A stretch of 64,000 nucleotides of DNA from a virus. Positions 1-9,853 of the stretch are shown piece after piece. Position numbers and translations under genes: made by a program. The stretch is taken from positions 62,001 to 126,000 of the IMG/VR virus record IMGVR_UViG_3300033747_000022, one strand, 5' to 3'. The notes under the pieces are model-generated. The model saw nothing but the letters and a program-made list of their open reading frames with translations, searched no databases and had not been told where the DNA came from. Position 1 is the first letter of the stretch; each line of letters starts with the position of its first letter.

Positions 1-248
1 ATTTCATCGTCAAATGACTTTCTTTCAAAGTCAGGGTCAATCGCTACGATACGACCTTTAGGAATAACTACCCATCCGTTCTGTCCACCGAAGTGGAACT
101 TGAATTTCTTTTCTAGTCTTGGGTCAACTGCCTTTCTTCCAGAAGGAGCATCCCCCTCATCCTTGATTAAATTAGTCTGAGTTCTGTTATACTCGTCTGC
201 GTTACTTTCAATAATGGAAGGTTCAGGATTCATGTTATATAATGCCAT
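1..248 (-). CDS. head structural protein, N-terminal part (cut by window edge)
   Basis: An open frame starts at ATG 248 and runs off the left edge, about 82 residues visible. A strong AGGAGG site lies just upstream of the start. The visible part has a charged N terminus (MALYNMNPEPS) and then a compact segment with FHFGGQNGW and VVIPKGRIVAID. It follows the prohead protease/scaffold gene, which is where phages usually put the major capsid or a head decoration protein; this placement is the only basis for the call. I do not recognise the fold from the N terminus alone. Confidence 0.6.
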   Translation of the reverse strand, partial: MALYNMNPEPSIIESNADEYNRTQTNLIKDEGDAPSGRKAVDPRLEKKFKFHFGGQNGWVVIPKGRIVAIDPDFERKSFDDE

Positions 249-292
249 TATTAAATTTCCTCCTTGCTTTCTTTTAGTATTTTTTTAAATTA

Positions 293-1534
293 TTATAAGT
301 TTTTTAACTCTTCGTTAATGTCGAACTTATCGTCTAAATCTTCGTTTTCTTCAACAGTCTCTACGTTCTCTTCACCCTCAGCATTGTGTAGGCCTTCTTT
401 GTCAGTTGGCTCGCCGGGTTCTGTAATTTCTGTTTCTCCTTCAGACTCTTCAGCAAGCATTTCAGCTTCTTTTTCCAAATCTTTTAGAGTATCCTTTAAA
501 GACTCTTCTTTTCTACCTACATGCTCCTCAATAGCATCTTCAAGCTCTTCTTCTTTCAGCTTATTCATCTCGATTTTTTTCTGAACAACTTTCTCAGCTA
601 AAATCTTATGCTGTTTGTCTTTCAACTCAGCATTTTCAGCAGTAAGGTCGTCAAGTTCCTTTTCTAAATTTGTAAGCTTAATCTCAAGATTACTATTTTT
701 CTCCGATAAAGTTTTGCTTTCTTCTAAGGCTGCATCTCTTTCATTTTCGATGTTTTCAACTTGTTTTTCTAAAAGAGTTACTCTTTCTTCTTTAGTTTTA
801 TATGACTCATTTAGTTTGTCATATTTAGACTGTAATTCTTTTAAATCCATTTCTTTACCTCCTTGCATATTTTCTTCAACAGCTTTCCCATTTGTTGTTA
901 TATAAAATTCTTCTGTTGTTTTTGCACCCTGTGATTCTTCGACATCTATTATCTTTGCATAGCTGTCTGCCGGCACGTTAACAAATGAAACTTCAACAAA
1001 AGTTAAATCAGCCATCTCAAGTGTTGCTGTCTTCCCATCATATTCATAGCCTGGCCAGTGCTCACATCTTCCTTCTTCCAACCAGTCATTACCACATATA
1101 CTGCAGTATGCATGTTCTGCACTACCACCAATGGATACAGTAACATATCTTCCATCTTTGACCTTTTCTATAGCGTCTTTATCTGTTATCTCAACAGTTA
1201 AGACTATAACAGGTGGTCCAGCCTGTGAACTTTCTTGATATTTAGCTTCTATTACTCTACCAACTGGTTCTCCATTGTATGAGTTGTGGTGTGTTAATAC
1301 TGGCTTATTGTAAGGATGTGTCCATGAAAATGCACCAGTTCTTTTGGTTACATCTCCTCTAAGCTCCTTTGCAGGATAAGTATTATAATTTCCTGTAGTT
1401 ATTGCATGTATTGCTTCGATTTTTACTGTAAGCTTATCCTCTTTGTCGTTTAAAAAAGACTCTTTGACTTTTGTTTTTTTTAAATCTTTTGATTCGTTTA
1501 TCTTGAAGTTTTCTTTAAATTCAAGCCTCTTCAC
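293..1534 (-). CDS. prohead protease fused to a coiled-coil scaffold-like tail
   Basis: 413 residues. The N-terminal half (about 30-200) has the look of a phage prohead protease: a VLTHHNSYNGEPVGRV stretch, then a beta-rich region and a Cys/His cluster (CSICGNDW followed by CEHW) that could bind zinc. Residues about 225-370 are a long charged coiled coil, and the C terminus is very acidic, as in scaffold or delta domains that the protease later removes. The gene overlaps the portal gene by 14 bases and precedes a head gene, the standard portal-protease-capsid order. An internal AGGAGG-ATG unit (near 849, MDLKELQ) could produce the coiled-coil part separately as a scaffold; this is inference. 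The catalytic residues are not certain. Confidence 0.72.
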   Translation of the reverse strand: MKRLEFKENFKINESKDLKKTKVKESFLNDKEDKLTVKIEAIHAITTGNYNTYPAKELRGDVTKRTGAFSWTHPYNKPVLTHHNSYNGEPVGRVIEAKYQESSQAGPPVIVLTVEITDKDAIEKVKDGRYVTVSIGGSAEHAYCSICGNDWLEEGRCEHWPGYEYDGKTATLEMADLTFVEVSFVNVPADSYAKIIDVEESQGAKTTEEFYITTNGKAVEENMQGGKEMDLKELQSKYDKLNESYKTKEERVTLLEKQVENIENERDAALEESKTLSEKNSNLEIKLTNLEKELDDLTAENAELKDKQHKILAEKVVQKKIEMNKLKEEELEDAIEEHVGRKEESLKDTLKDLEKEAEMLAEESEGETEITEPGEPTDKEGLHNAEGEENVETVEENEDLDDKFDINEELKNL

Positions 1535-3467
1535 TAGCTTCCCCCCTTTCTTTGAGGGGTTTTATATTTTCAATTCTATATTGTGGTACCGTATTTAGCA
1601 TATTTTCATCTACATCTAATTCTATGTTTTCGCCTTTTTTGAAGCTTATATCTAATTTTTCATTACTTCCTTTAAAGGCTTCTATAGCTCCTGTGTTGTA
1701 GGCTTCATTGTTTTGGATATTAAAGCCTTTGCTGAATTCACTTTCGAAAGATTTAAGGAATATTTTCTTATCTCCCTCATCTAAATTTCTTAGCTTCTCT
1801 ATGAACTCATTCTTTAAGGAGTTTAGTTTAACTTCGACAGCTTCTACAAGTTCTTGCAGGTTTTTACTTTCTTCAAAGTCAAAGTCTGAATACTCTTCAA
1901 AACCAGAGCTGAAAGATTTTCTGACACTGTTTCTTACATAAAATAGCGACTTCTGGAAAAACTGTTCTGTTATTGATTCAAGGGCCTCAAGCTCCTCGGC
2001 TTCAATAAACTTTTCTTTAAAGTCGATATATAATCTCTTTATTCTGCTCTCGTATGGATAATAAATGTCCACCTTATTTTCAGACTCAGCATTTGAGTGC
2101 TGATTTTGTGGTTGATTTTTATTATCTGTATCTGCCTGATTTTCTAAGTTATTAAACATATTAGACTGCAGTCTTGATTCATCAGCAACAGGTTCTTTGC
2201 CAAGTGCTTTTCTCATTTCTTCATGAGTCCAGGCGTTGTGTTCAAACATGTATACTGCATGGTTTTGAGTTTTGATTTTTAAGTCTGCATCTATTTCTTC
2301 AAATTCAAAATCTACATCATGGTCAGGATTTAAAAGGGGGTCATATCCACCCTCTAAAAGAAGCTCCCTGATAATAAAGTGATTTACATAATCTTCTATT
2401 ACTGTCTGGAAAGCACGAACTCTATCTCTCATCTCTGAAGACTGATTTTCGGCTGTTGAGCGATTTGAAGTGTCTGCCCTTCCCATTAGGGTCTGGCTTA
2501 CTCCAAGCCCTGTAAATACCCGTTTCTCGTAGTATTCAAGGTACTTTTCTGCCGGAATGCTTCCGTTTGTGTTTAGAAGTTCAACATTATGCCTTTCTGG
2601 TAGAACAAGCCCACCATCAATCGGCATATTTCGTATTTCCTGCTGCATCTTTTGTATCTCTTCATCTGTTGATTCATAGCCTGCCTTATCAAGACCTACT
2701 TTGTAAATAAATAAAGGATACAAAAATCGGTATAAAAGTCGAGCAACATTATCCTCTACCTGCCTTAAAAGTTTTACATCATCTATAACGGGTACTAAAA
2801 ACGGTACCCCGAAAAATTTTCCGGCCGGCTTCTTATAAGGAATGTGAATTACATCCATAGGATTAAACTCAACCTGCTCTTCTCCATTATCCTGCTGGTA
2901 TTTTTTTATTGTTCCATTTATATCTACTTTTATCTTCATTGTTTCTGCAGGAAGTATAAAGTATGCTCCTACAGGTTTTTTCTTGCCGAGCCCTTTGTAT
3001 GTTAACCCATTAACCTTCGGCATTTTCGAAGGGTCCATCCTCTTTTTAACAATGAAAACATTGTGATGTTTTACTAATGCGTCAGCTATATCCTTCCAGA
3101 ACTGGTTCATCGGAAGTCCCATCATGTCAGATAAAATTGAAAATCTTTTATTGATATAATCTTTAACATTTTCATCCTTACCGACAAAGTGAAAACCTGC
3201 TTTAAACATCAATTCTATGTGCTTATCAATAGCCTGTCTTACATAGGAGTCTGTGTTGTAAGCCCTGTTTATTTCTTCTAAGTCAAAGTCGGGGCCACTA
3301 AACTCATCAGCTCTTGCGTCTCCGTCAAACATCGCATAACCTATCTTTTTTATAGCTCGGGCAAATGGGTTTTCATCATCAGCTGCTTGATTGAAATATT
3401 TTATTGGATGCCTGACAAATTCTTTAACTTTATCAAAAAATGATTTTTTTATTTTTTTTCTTCTCAC
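1521..3467 (-). CDS. portal protein
   Basis: 648 residues, the size of a phage portal. After a basic N terminus there is the typical portal pattern: an early helix with VRQAIDKHIELMFKAG, a middle beta-rich stem/wing region (MDVIHIPYKKPAGKFFG, VPVIDDVKLLRQVEDNV), and the conserved AETxxS-like stretch TAENQSSEMRDRVRAFQ followed by YVNHFI. The C-terminal third is charged and helical. It forms the dodecameric channel through which DNA enters the capsid. It lies between the packaging genes and the protease, as expected. Confidence 0.82.
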   Translation of the reverse strand: MRRKKIKKSFFDKVKEFVRHPIKYFNQAADDENPFARAIKKIGYAMFDGDARADEFSGPDFDLEEINRAYNTDSYVRQAIDKHIELMFKAGFHFVGKDENVKDYINKRFSILSDMMGLPMNQFWKDIADALVKHHNVFIVKKRMDPSKMPKVNGLTYKGLGKKKPVGAYFILPAETMKIKVDINGTIKKYQQDNGEEQVEFNPMDVIHIPYKKPAGKFFGVPFLVPVIDDVKLLRQVEDNVARLLYRFLYPLFIYKVGLDKAGYESTDEEIQKMQQEIRNMPIDGGLVLPERHNVELLNTNGSIPAEKYLEYYEKRVFTGLGVSQTLMGRADTSNRSTAENQSSEMRDRVRAFQTVIEDYVNHFIIRELLLEGGYDPLLNPDHDVDFEFEEIDADLKIKTQNHAVYMFEHNAWTHEEMRKALGKEPVADESRLQSNMFNNLENQADTDNKNQPQNQHSNAESENKVDIYYPYESRIKRLYIDFKEKFIEAEELEALESITEQFFQKSLFYVRNSVRKSFSSGFEEYSDFDFEESKNLQELVEAVEVKLNSLKNEFIEKLRNLDEGDKKIFLKSFESEFSKGFNIQNNEAYNTGAIEAFKGSNEKLDISFKKGENIELDVDENMLNTVPQYRIENIKPLKERGEASEEA

Positions 3468-3499
3468 TTTTATTTCACCACCTGCCTCGTAAAAGATAT

Positions 3500-5005
3500 T
3501 TATTGTATGTTGTCAAAAAATACATTATGTTCATCTGTCAGCCCTTCTCCGTCTTCTACCACGAAAATCTGCTGGCCCGGTCTTGCTCCAGTCTGCATCA
3601 TGTTAGCAGAAAGCCTATCTCCTCCAACGAGGCTTGGTAAAAGAATTCTTCTGTAAGAAGGCCCTTCAGCTGCTCTGTGATGTAAGTGTCCCTGGCATAA
3701 GTAACTTCTCTTTTTAGGAAGCCCTTCAAGCTCTAATATGCTTAAGGCTTGTTTTTGTGCTGTAGGACTGTCCACTTTTGTTGTCAGGAAGTTGCCGTGG
3801 AACTGTACAAGATAATAGTCGTAAATCTCATGTACTTTGTATTCTATGTTTTCAGAATCTACTTTGATATCTTCATAATCTTTAAGTAATTCCTTAATGA
3901 ACATATTAGCTAAAACATCCCAGTTGATATTGCCTTTTGAGTGGTTTCCTGGCACTCCAGCATACTCTACATGCTGATGGTGCTGGTGGATTGTTAGGAT
4001 AAAATCAACAACATCCTGAACATAACCCATTACCTGCTCTTCGTACAATACGTCCTGATGTTCTCTCTGGCCCGGGTAAACATCTGCATTAGGAGAGTCT
4101 GGGCCATCACCGTAGTTTAAAATTAATACCTTTTCCGGTTTATGTCTCTCTAGCATCATTAAAACTTTTTCTATGAATTTATCTATTCTCTGCTGGTATA
4201 TAACTTTGTTTAACTCATTGTTTCCTAAAATCTTGGCACTTAAAACAGTTTTACCTTTGTGCCAGTCAGAGATATTAACTACTAAAGTGTTTTTGTTCAA
4301 CTTCTTTTCTTCATTTAAGTGAACAATTTCTGGAGGCCTGTACTCTACTTGTTCTAAGTTTTCTAAAATTCTATCGGCCTGTTTTTTTAGAAGATAATCT
4401 TTTTCTTTGTATTTCTTGTTTTCTCTGATAGCTTTTTTGTACTGTTTTTGCTCTATCTCTCTGTAGTATAACGCTTCCTTTTGCTCAAGACTTAAGTCTG
4501 CCATCTCCTGTGGAGTTAGCTCTCTTTGAACTTCTTTTCTAAAAGGAATGCTGTCGTGGATTACTCCGTAGCCTTTTAAGATTACGTGAACTTCTTTAAT
4601 TGAAAGCCCGACATCTCTTGCAGTCTCTTTTTTAGTAAGTCCTATATTACAGTAGTCTTCCAAGACTCTATCCAAAATGTCCTTGCTTACATCAAACTCT
4701 CCGAAAGGAGCTCTAAAAATGTAAATGTCATCTATCTTCTCATAAGGATATTTGTTTTCATCATTTAGGTAGTAGTCGCCATCTAGTTCTTCTTCAGTAA
4801 AATCTACATATTTCTCTTTACCAGAAAACTCCAACTCATCTTCATATTGTTCATAATCCTCAACTGTAATACCATACTTATCCATCCAGTACTTAATTGC
4901 TTTATGGTCGCAGTCAAGCTCTCTTGCGAGAGGTCTCTGGCCACCATACTCTCTAAGTAAGGACAGTAAAGTTTCCCTGTCTTTTTTAGCCTCGTTATAA
5001 TCCAA
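3500..5005 (-). CDS. calcineurin-like metallophosphoesterase with N-terminal HTH region
   Basis: 501 residues. The C-terminal half carries the metallophosphoesterase motifs in order: SDWHKG (DxH) near residue 248, YGDGPDSP (GD) near 300, GVPGNHSKG (GNH) near 360, QFHGN near 420 and CQGHLHHR (GHxH) near 450. These bind two metal ions and cleave phosphoesters. The N-terminal half has two segments that look like helix-turn-helix units (about 10-50 and 110-150), so the enzyme probably acts on DNA. It sits between terminase and portal, so a role in packaging or end processing is possible; that is inference. Confidence 0.8.
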   Translation of the reverse strand: MDYNEAKKDRETLLSLLREYGGQRPLARELDCDHKAIKYWMDKYGITVEDYEQYEDELEFSGKEKYVDFTEEELDGDYYLNDENKYPYEKIDDIYIFRAPFGEFDVSKDILDRVLEDYCNIGLTKKETARDVGLSIKEVHVILKGYGVIHDSIPFRKEVQRELTPQEMADLSLEQKEALYYREIEQKQYKKAIRENKKYKEKDYLLKKQADRILENLEQVEYRPPEIVHLNEEKKLNKNTLVVNISDWHKGKTVLSAKILGNNELNKVIYQQRIDKFIEKVLMMLERHKPEKVLILNYGDGPDSPNADVYPGQREHQDVLYEEQVMGYVQDVVDFILTIHQHHQHVEYAGVPGNHSKGNINWDVLANMFIKELLKDYEDIKVDSENIEYKVHEIYDYYLVQFHGNFLTTKVDSPTAQKQALSILELEGLPKKRSYLCQGHLHHRAAEGPSYRRILLPSLVGGDRLSANMMQTGARPGQQIFVVEDGEGLTDEHNVFFDNIQ

Positions 5006-5017
5006 ACCTATTCCCCC

Positions 5018-6760
5018 TTAATAGTTTAGGTCCTTATTTTCTATATAATTTGCTGCCAATATCGGTACATCTTTATCGGCAATATCTATATCTTTTTTGA
5101 GTTTCTCTAATAGATTTTTGTTCTCTTCATTTTTTGCATCTGTATTCAACTCACATGAGAAGCTAACAGCTTTATCATCTTTAATCCACTTTTTATATTC
5201 TTGGTTATTTGCGAATTCTATTCTTGGTATATCTGAAGGGTACTCTGGTATGAAGTTGTTGTAAGAGCCGTCATAATCAAAAGGACTTATACAACCTCCA
5301 ACATTTACATTTTTATAAGTACCTGATTCATTGTCGTAGTAGGTTCCAAAACCACTATCAACCAGGAATCCTTCTATCCACTGTTCTATCCCCTGGCTTA
5401 GCGAGAATTTATCTAATGTATTCAATACCTTAGAGAACTTGGTTAAAAGGTCGTAAACAGCCTGTGTTTTTGCCTTCTCAAAAAGCTTTACAGAATCCTC
5501 ATCGTAAATATCTATCTGTTGATGGATGGCTCTGTAGATATCTAAAAGGCATTCTTCTATTTTCTCAAATACCTCATCCATTTTGTCAAAAGTAAAATCC
5601 ATCAGCTCTTCTAAATATATACAGTCTAATATATTATCTGGATTATCAAAATCACCGCTTACACTGTCGAAAAGTTTATATACATTTCTAAATGCTGATA
5701 TTTCTAAATCCCTCAGCATACTTATTGACTTTCCAAGCAGAGCTTTTAGCGGAGCTGTGAGTATGTCTATCAGCTCATTTTCTATTTGTGCCAGAATTTT
5801 AGACGCATCATTATAAGATAGGGCAAGAAGCGCCCTTATCGTATCAACCGCATCCTTTAACTCTTTGATGTTTAATCTCTCCAGCCTATCATCGATATCC
5901 TCTATATCGTCATCTAAGCCTGCCTGCTTTAAAAGTGCCTTTAACATACAGCAGACAGTACCATCAAAGTTGTCATAAGGTGAAGCTATAACCATATATC
6001 CTATTTTCTGAACAAAACTATCTGTCTTTTCTAATTTTTTGTAGATGCTGTAAGAATGGCTTGCTGTATAACCTAAGCTGTTTTTAGTTCTTGAAATTTC
6101 TTTTCTAACTCTATCCATTTCAAACTGAATTGAGCGGGCTTTATCAGCATTGCCTCTTCTACTCTCTTTTTTAAATTCTTCTTTTAAATTCTCTCTTTTT
6201 CTTTCCAGCTCTAAAAATATATCATTTAAAATCTCAATCTTTTTCTTTGAGTCATCTATTACATCCTGTCTGTAGATTATGTCTAAATAATCTTCCTCTA
6301 GGTCAAACCCATAAGCTAAATCTTTTATATAATTTACCAGACCCTTAGCCTCAAACTTCATCAAGTCTAAAATAGCATCAAGGTCATTTTCGTTTTCTCT
6401 TTTTAAGCTTAAGAGTCTTTTGTAATAGTCAATAGCCATATTGCCAGTTATGTCAGACTGTCTTCCTTCAAACTCTGTGACATAGCTATTGTCCTCATCG
6501 CTTAAGATTTGCTGGCAATAATATTTTTTTACAGCTTTTGGCCTGTAATCTTCAAAACCATCTTCTTTTGCAAGTTCTTTTTCTGTTTTGTCAATTAGAA
6601 AATCGATTTTTACATTAAGCTCTTCTACTTTTTCTTCATTATCTTTTGAGCTTACATAATTTTCGGATTTGATTATCCTTTTTTTATACTGGTTTGGCGG
6701 AGCCTCATCCAGCTTGTAAAAAATATTCGGACTGTATTCAATTCCGTAGTTTTTAGCCAA
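5018..6760 (-). CDS. unknown 580-residue helical protein of the packaging module
   Basis: The likely start is TTG 6760, preceded by GGGTGA. The protein is mostly helical and charged, with a coiled-coil stretch around residues 150-230 and a more hydrophobic helical region around 280-360. The C-terminal third contains a possible beta-rich part with VNVGGCISPFDYDG. It lies between terminase and the phosphoesterase in a tightly spaced head operon, so it is likely a virion or assembly protein. I do not recognise a family. Confidence 0.7.
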   Translation of the reverse strand: MAKNYGIEYSPNIFYKLDEAPPNQYKKRIIKSENYVSSKDNEEKVEELNVKIDFLIDKTEKELAKEDGFEDYRPKAVKKYYCQQILSDEDNSYVTEFEGRQSDITGNMAIDYYKRLLSLKRENENDLDAILDLMKFEAKGLVNYIKDLAYGFDLEEDYLDIIYRQDVIDDSKKKIEILNDIFLELERKRENLKEEFKKESRRGNADKARSIQFEMDRVRKEISRTKNSLGYTASHSYSIYKKLEKTDSFVQKIGYMVIASPYDNFDGTVCCMLKALLKQAGLDDDIEDIDDRLERLNIKELKDAVDTIRALLALSYNDASKILAQIENELIDILTAPLKALLGKSISMLRDLEISAFRNVYKLFDSVSGDFDNPDNILDCIYLEELMDFTFDKMDEVFEKIEECLLDIYRAIHQQIDIYDEDSVKLFEKAKTQAVYDLLTKFSKVLNTLDKFSLSQGIEQWIEGFLVDSGFGTYYDNESGTYKNVNVGGCISPFDYDGSYNNFIPEYPSDIPRIEFANNQEYKKWIKDDKAVSFSCELNTDAKNEENKNLLEKLKKDIDIADKDVPILAANYIENKDLNY

Positions 6761-6836
6761 AATAAATCACCCTTTTCATTTTTAAATCTATATAAACACG
6801 GGAGGAAGGGGGAGGAAACCTCCCATGTCTATAACA

Positions 6837-8585
6837 TTATAAGTTCTTTCTTCCCGGGGGTCGTCTTTGCGTGCCACGAGAGCCCCAGGTATTATTACTC
6901 TTTCTAAAATTTCCATACTCTATTGATTTCATATGTTTAACATATTCCGGCTCTCCCTCAAGCTCTTTTTCAAGCTGCCTTTGTTTCTTTGTTTTATTCC
7001 GGTCATTGTTAAACTGTAATTTCTCTTTTACACTTTCAAGCCGTTTGTTTACCTTGGCCATGATTGTTGCTTTTCTTCTTTTTTCTAAAAGTTTTGTGAT
7101 ATCAGGAAACTCCTGGTTGAAGGCAAGCACTGTCAATACAAAAGCATCATGAGCGTGCTCGTTTTCAGAAGTATATATCGGCTTACCGACAGAACTTCTT
7201 TTGACAACCTGATAGTTTTCCATCTGCTTTACTAGAAGGTCATCATGTGCTGAAAACATTAACTGGTCTCTTTCTAGAAGTATCTGAGCCTGTGTAATCA
7301 TGAAGTGTTTTGTTTCTTTTTTGTCTATTGTGTTATCTGCCGGGTCTAAAACTTCTATCTTAGAGTTAAAGGCTATACCTTTTACGATATCTTTACCTAT
7401 ACTCTTTTTTAAGACCTCAACCTGATACTCACCATAACCTCTATCGAGGTAGATTTTGTCAGGTTTCCAGAAATTATTTAACTCCTGTATCTTTTTAACC
7501 GCATTATCAAATGTATATTCAGTTGATGGTATCTCTGCTCTTTCGATAACCCTTATCTTTTTATTTTCTTCATCATATTCGGAAACAACAATTTCTGTTG
7601 CGGCTCCGTATTTATCCCAGTCAGAAGCGATAATTCTAACTCTCTGTGGCATCGGAGAACGCTGTCTCATTTCTTCATATGTGTAATCATATTTTGAGTC
7701 ATCTAATTTTGATTTATTGTAAACGCCTGTTGTGGCATCACCAAAATCAGCATCAACCTCGTGCACATAACCCTGAGCACTAAACATGGCCTTAAGTTCT
7801 TTATCCATATCATCAGACCATTTAGGGTTAACCCATGATGGATAATGATACTGAACCCAGCCGTTTGCAAGGTTGTCATCTCTTTCAATATAATTTTCGC
7901 ATCGGTCAATATCTTTAGTTTGAAGCCATAATTCTTTATCATCCACGGTATAGGTCTTACTTGCGTAAGTACACCACTCCCAGAACATCTTTCTCTGTCC
8001 TGTTGGAGTTGAAGAACACCAGATACCAATCGACTCCATATCTTCAAGCTGCATACCCATGATGGAGTTAATATCGCCTTCTGTTAAATAATCTGTCTCG
8101 TCAAGGAAGATGTATGTTGCTCCCTGTCCACGAATAGAGCTTGCACCCTTACCTGAACCAGAGCCTGCTGATAGACCAATTATCATCGAGCCGTTTCCAA
8201 ACTCAATCCTTTGTGGACTTTGGACACTTCTTGTGACCGAAGCCTGCAGTATAGGAGAGTTCTGGATAAGCTTTCTCAGCTCATCAAAGATTGTGTCTAC
8301 CTGAATTCCGTATGGACCGATAACTAAAAGTCTTTCATCCTTGCCATCTGGCTGAACAAAAGCCCTCCATATCATATATAAAACCATGCCCAAAGTTTTT
8401 CCTGAACGGCGGCCCCAACGGGCAACCTTCTTTAAATTCTTATCCCTCAGTATCTTCTTCTGATACCAGCGAGGGTTAATTCCTAAAACAGCCTTTGAGA
8501 ATACAACAGGGTCATCAAAAATACCGCTTAACTCAGGGTCGTTCATTAATTCCTCTATTAAGCTATGCATTTCATTTTTTGCCAT
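6837..8585 (-). CDS. terL: terminase large subunit (ATPase plus nuclease)
   Basis: 582 residues. The N-terminal ATPase has the Walker A WGRRSGKT near residue 57, Walker B with TYIFLDETDYL near 160 and the coupling motif CSSTPTGQ near 190. The C-terminal RNase H-like nuclease shows IIASDWDKYG near 322, YLDRGYGEYQVE near 383 and HDAF near 475, the three acidic positions expected for DNA cleavage. It packages and cuts phage DNA. ATG 8585 is preceded by AGGGGA. The C-terminal tail is basic. A promoter-like sequence lies just upstream on the same strand. Confidence 0.93.
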   Translation of the reverse strand: MAKNEMHSLIEELMNDPELSGIFDDPVVFSKAVLGINPRWYQKKILRDKNLKKVARWGRRSGKTLGMVLYMIWRAFVQPDGKDERLLVIGPYGIQVDTIFDELRKLIQNSPILQASVTRSVQSPQRIEFGNGSMIIGLSAGSGSGKGASSIRGQGATYIFLDETDYLTEGDINSIMGMQLEDMESIGIWCSSTPTGQRKMFWEWCTYASKTYTVDDKELWLQTKDIDRCENYIERDDNLANGWVQYHYPSWVNPKWSDDMDKELKAMFSAQGYVHEVDADFGDATTGVYNKSKLDDSKYDYTYEEMRQRSPMPQRVRIIASDWDKYGAATEIVVSEYDEENKKIRVIERAEIPSTEYTFDNAVKKIQELNNFWKPDKIYLDRGYGEYQVEVLKKSIGKDIVKGIAFNSKIEVLDPADNTIDKKETKHFMITQAQILLERDQLMFSAHDDLLVKQMENYQVVKRSSVGKPIYTSENEHAHDAFVLTVLAFNQEFPDITKLLEKRRKATIMAKVNKRLESVKEKLQFNNDRNKTKKQRQLEKELEGEPEYVKHMKSIEYGNFRKSNNTWGSRGTQRRPPGRKNL

Positions 8586-8617
8586 AATAATCCCCTGCTG
8601 TTTTAATATTTATGTTT

Positions 8618-8646
8618 AGTTAAGATGTCTTTACTATACTAAACAA
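8618..8646 (-). promoter_or_regulatory. probable promoter for the terminase operon
   Basis: Read on the minus strand this is TTGTTT (8646-8641), 17 bases, TTAACT (8623-8618). The same spacing and a similar -10 (TAAACT or near) occur at five other intergenic sites in the window, on both strands. Confidence 0.5.
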
Positions 8647-8659
8647 CCTAGTTAAATTT

Positions 8660-8887
8660 TTAAGTAAGCTCTTCAGTTAGTATGTCTTCTATATTTTCAA
8701 AGTCCCAATACGGAATCTCTATTAGCTTATATTCGTTTTCTTTGCAAAATTCTTTTTTTCTTTTATCATGTTCTTTTTGCTTTTTTAATTTTTCATACCC
8801 GCCCCAAGCCTTTATAGGCTCATAATGCTGTCTTCCATTATATTCTATAAACCAGTATAAATCATATAAAACATCTCTTTTTTCCAT
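8660..8887 (-). CDS. Vsr-like (EDxHD type) endonuclease, short or degraded copy
   Basis: The frame starting at ATG 8887 has a good GGAGGT site and gives 75 residues; an open frame without a good site continues back to ATG 8980. The protein matches the C-terminal catalytic part of the two larger copies in this window (14313-15023 and 54982-56316): FIEYNGRQHY, then KKEFCKENEYKLIEIPYWDFENI. The usual EYDG is EYNG here, so the acidic position after the Glu is changed. It has no DNA-binding N terminus. It lies next to the terminase gene, a favourite site of free-standing homing endonucleases. It is probably a remnant. Confidence 0.6.
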   Translation of the reverse strand: MEKRDVLYDLYWFIEYNGRQHYEPIKAWGGYEKLKKQKEHDKRKKEFCKENEYKLIEIPYWDFENIEDILTEELT

Positions 8888-9006
8888 ATTAAATACCTCC
8901 GATAGTATTTTCCGAATTTTATTAGAGGGCAAGAAATCAGTTCGGAATCTGACTTTCGGTAATGAGCCTATCTTGCCCATATTTAATTATATCATATTTT
9001 AATTTC

Positions 9007-9549
9007 CTAAAAATGGTAACGCTTAGCTTCTCCTCCGACGCTGCTGGCAATCGTTGAGCGGCTTCTTTTAATTTGCTCTAAAGCCCTTGCTCTGCTGCTG
9101 TAGTTAGATTGAGCGTCTAAATAGTTGCCACCTAAATAATTCATGTTTTTAGAGTAGTACTCTTTTTGAGAAGCAGCATCCTTGATTGCAGGATATGCCT
9201 GAACAGCAGCCTTACCTATCATTCCAATCATAAGCTGTGGGGCAACACCATAAACTGTGTTCTCTACAAGCTCTTTACCTAAAGAGGGAAGTAATGCTTC
9301 GCCCTGCTTTAACCTGTAGTTAGTACCCCAAATAGTACCTGCTGTTTCTGCTATTAACCCAAAACCACCAATACCGAAATTCAAATCATCAATCTTACTT
9401 GATAGTGTTTTGTATCCGTCAGATGTCAGAAAAGATTTGGCAGCTTTTTTACCGCTACTTGCAGTAGCCCGGCCAAGTCCTACGGCTTCACTTCCGGTTT
9501 CTCTTGCGTAATCAATACCTCTATTAAGATAATCTTTTGGATTAATCAT
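9007..9549 (-). CDS. unknown Gly/Ala-rich virion-like protein
   Basis: 180 residues, alternating helical and small-residue-rich segments (FGIGGFGLIAETAGT, APQLMIGMIGKAAVQAY) that could insert into or cross a membrane. It is first of three similar small, Gly/Ala-rich proteins encoded head to tail between terminase and its putative small subunit. Internal virion or injection proteins look like this, but I recognise no family. Confidence 0.6.
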   Translation of the reverse strand: MINPKDYLNRGIDYARETGSEAVGLGRATASSGKKAAKSFLTSDGYKTLSSKIDDLNFGIGGFGLIAETAGTIWGTNYRLKQGEALLPSLGKELVENTVYGVAPQLMIGMIGKAAVQAYPAIKDAASQKEYYSKNMNYLGGNYLDAQSNYSSRARALEQIKRSRSTIASSVGGEAKRYHF

Positions 9550-9555
9550 TAATTA

Positions 9556-9840
9556 TCATCTCGTTTCAAATCCGTATTTGCTGAGTGCTAATGTTAAATC
9601 TCCAGATGTTCCAAGAGCCGTATTCTGCCTTAAGTCATAGCTCATTGATTCAGCCTGAGATATTCCCGGCTGAACATTAGAAATTGTTGGCTTACCGTAT
9701 TTGTTCTGCATAACAGCTCCACCAATCATTCCAGCAGAAGCTCCAAAACCAACAGCATGACCAAGACCTGTAAGCTTAACACCACTTAAAGCATTATTTA
9801 TTGTCCTTTTATGACCACCTGTTGCTAATCTCCAATCCAT
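9556..9840 (-). CDS. unknown small Gly-rich protein
   Basis: 94 residues with a central small-residue-rich segment (GLGHAVGFGASAGMIGGAV) that resembles a glycine-zipper membrane helix. It lies 6 bases upstream of the preceding entry and 13 bases after the next one in the operon. A virion or membrane-active role is plausible but unproven. Confidence 0.55.
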   Translation of the reverse strand: MDWRLATGGHKRTINNALSGVKLTGLGHAVGFGASAGMIGGAVMQNKYGKPTISNVQPGISQAESMSYDLRQNTALGTSGDLTLALSKYGFETR

Positions 9841-9853
9841 TTAAATCAGCCTC

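Noticed and set aside
264-905. Ser-rich frames opposite the protease gene
   Set aside because: They are antisense shadows of the acidic coiled-coil coding region.
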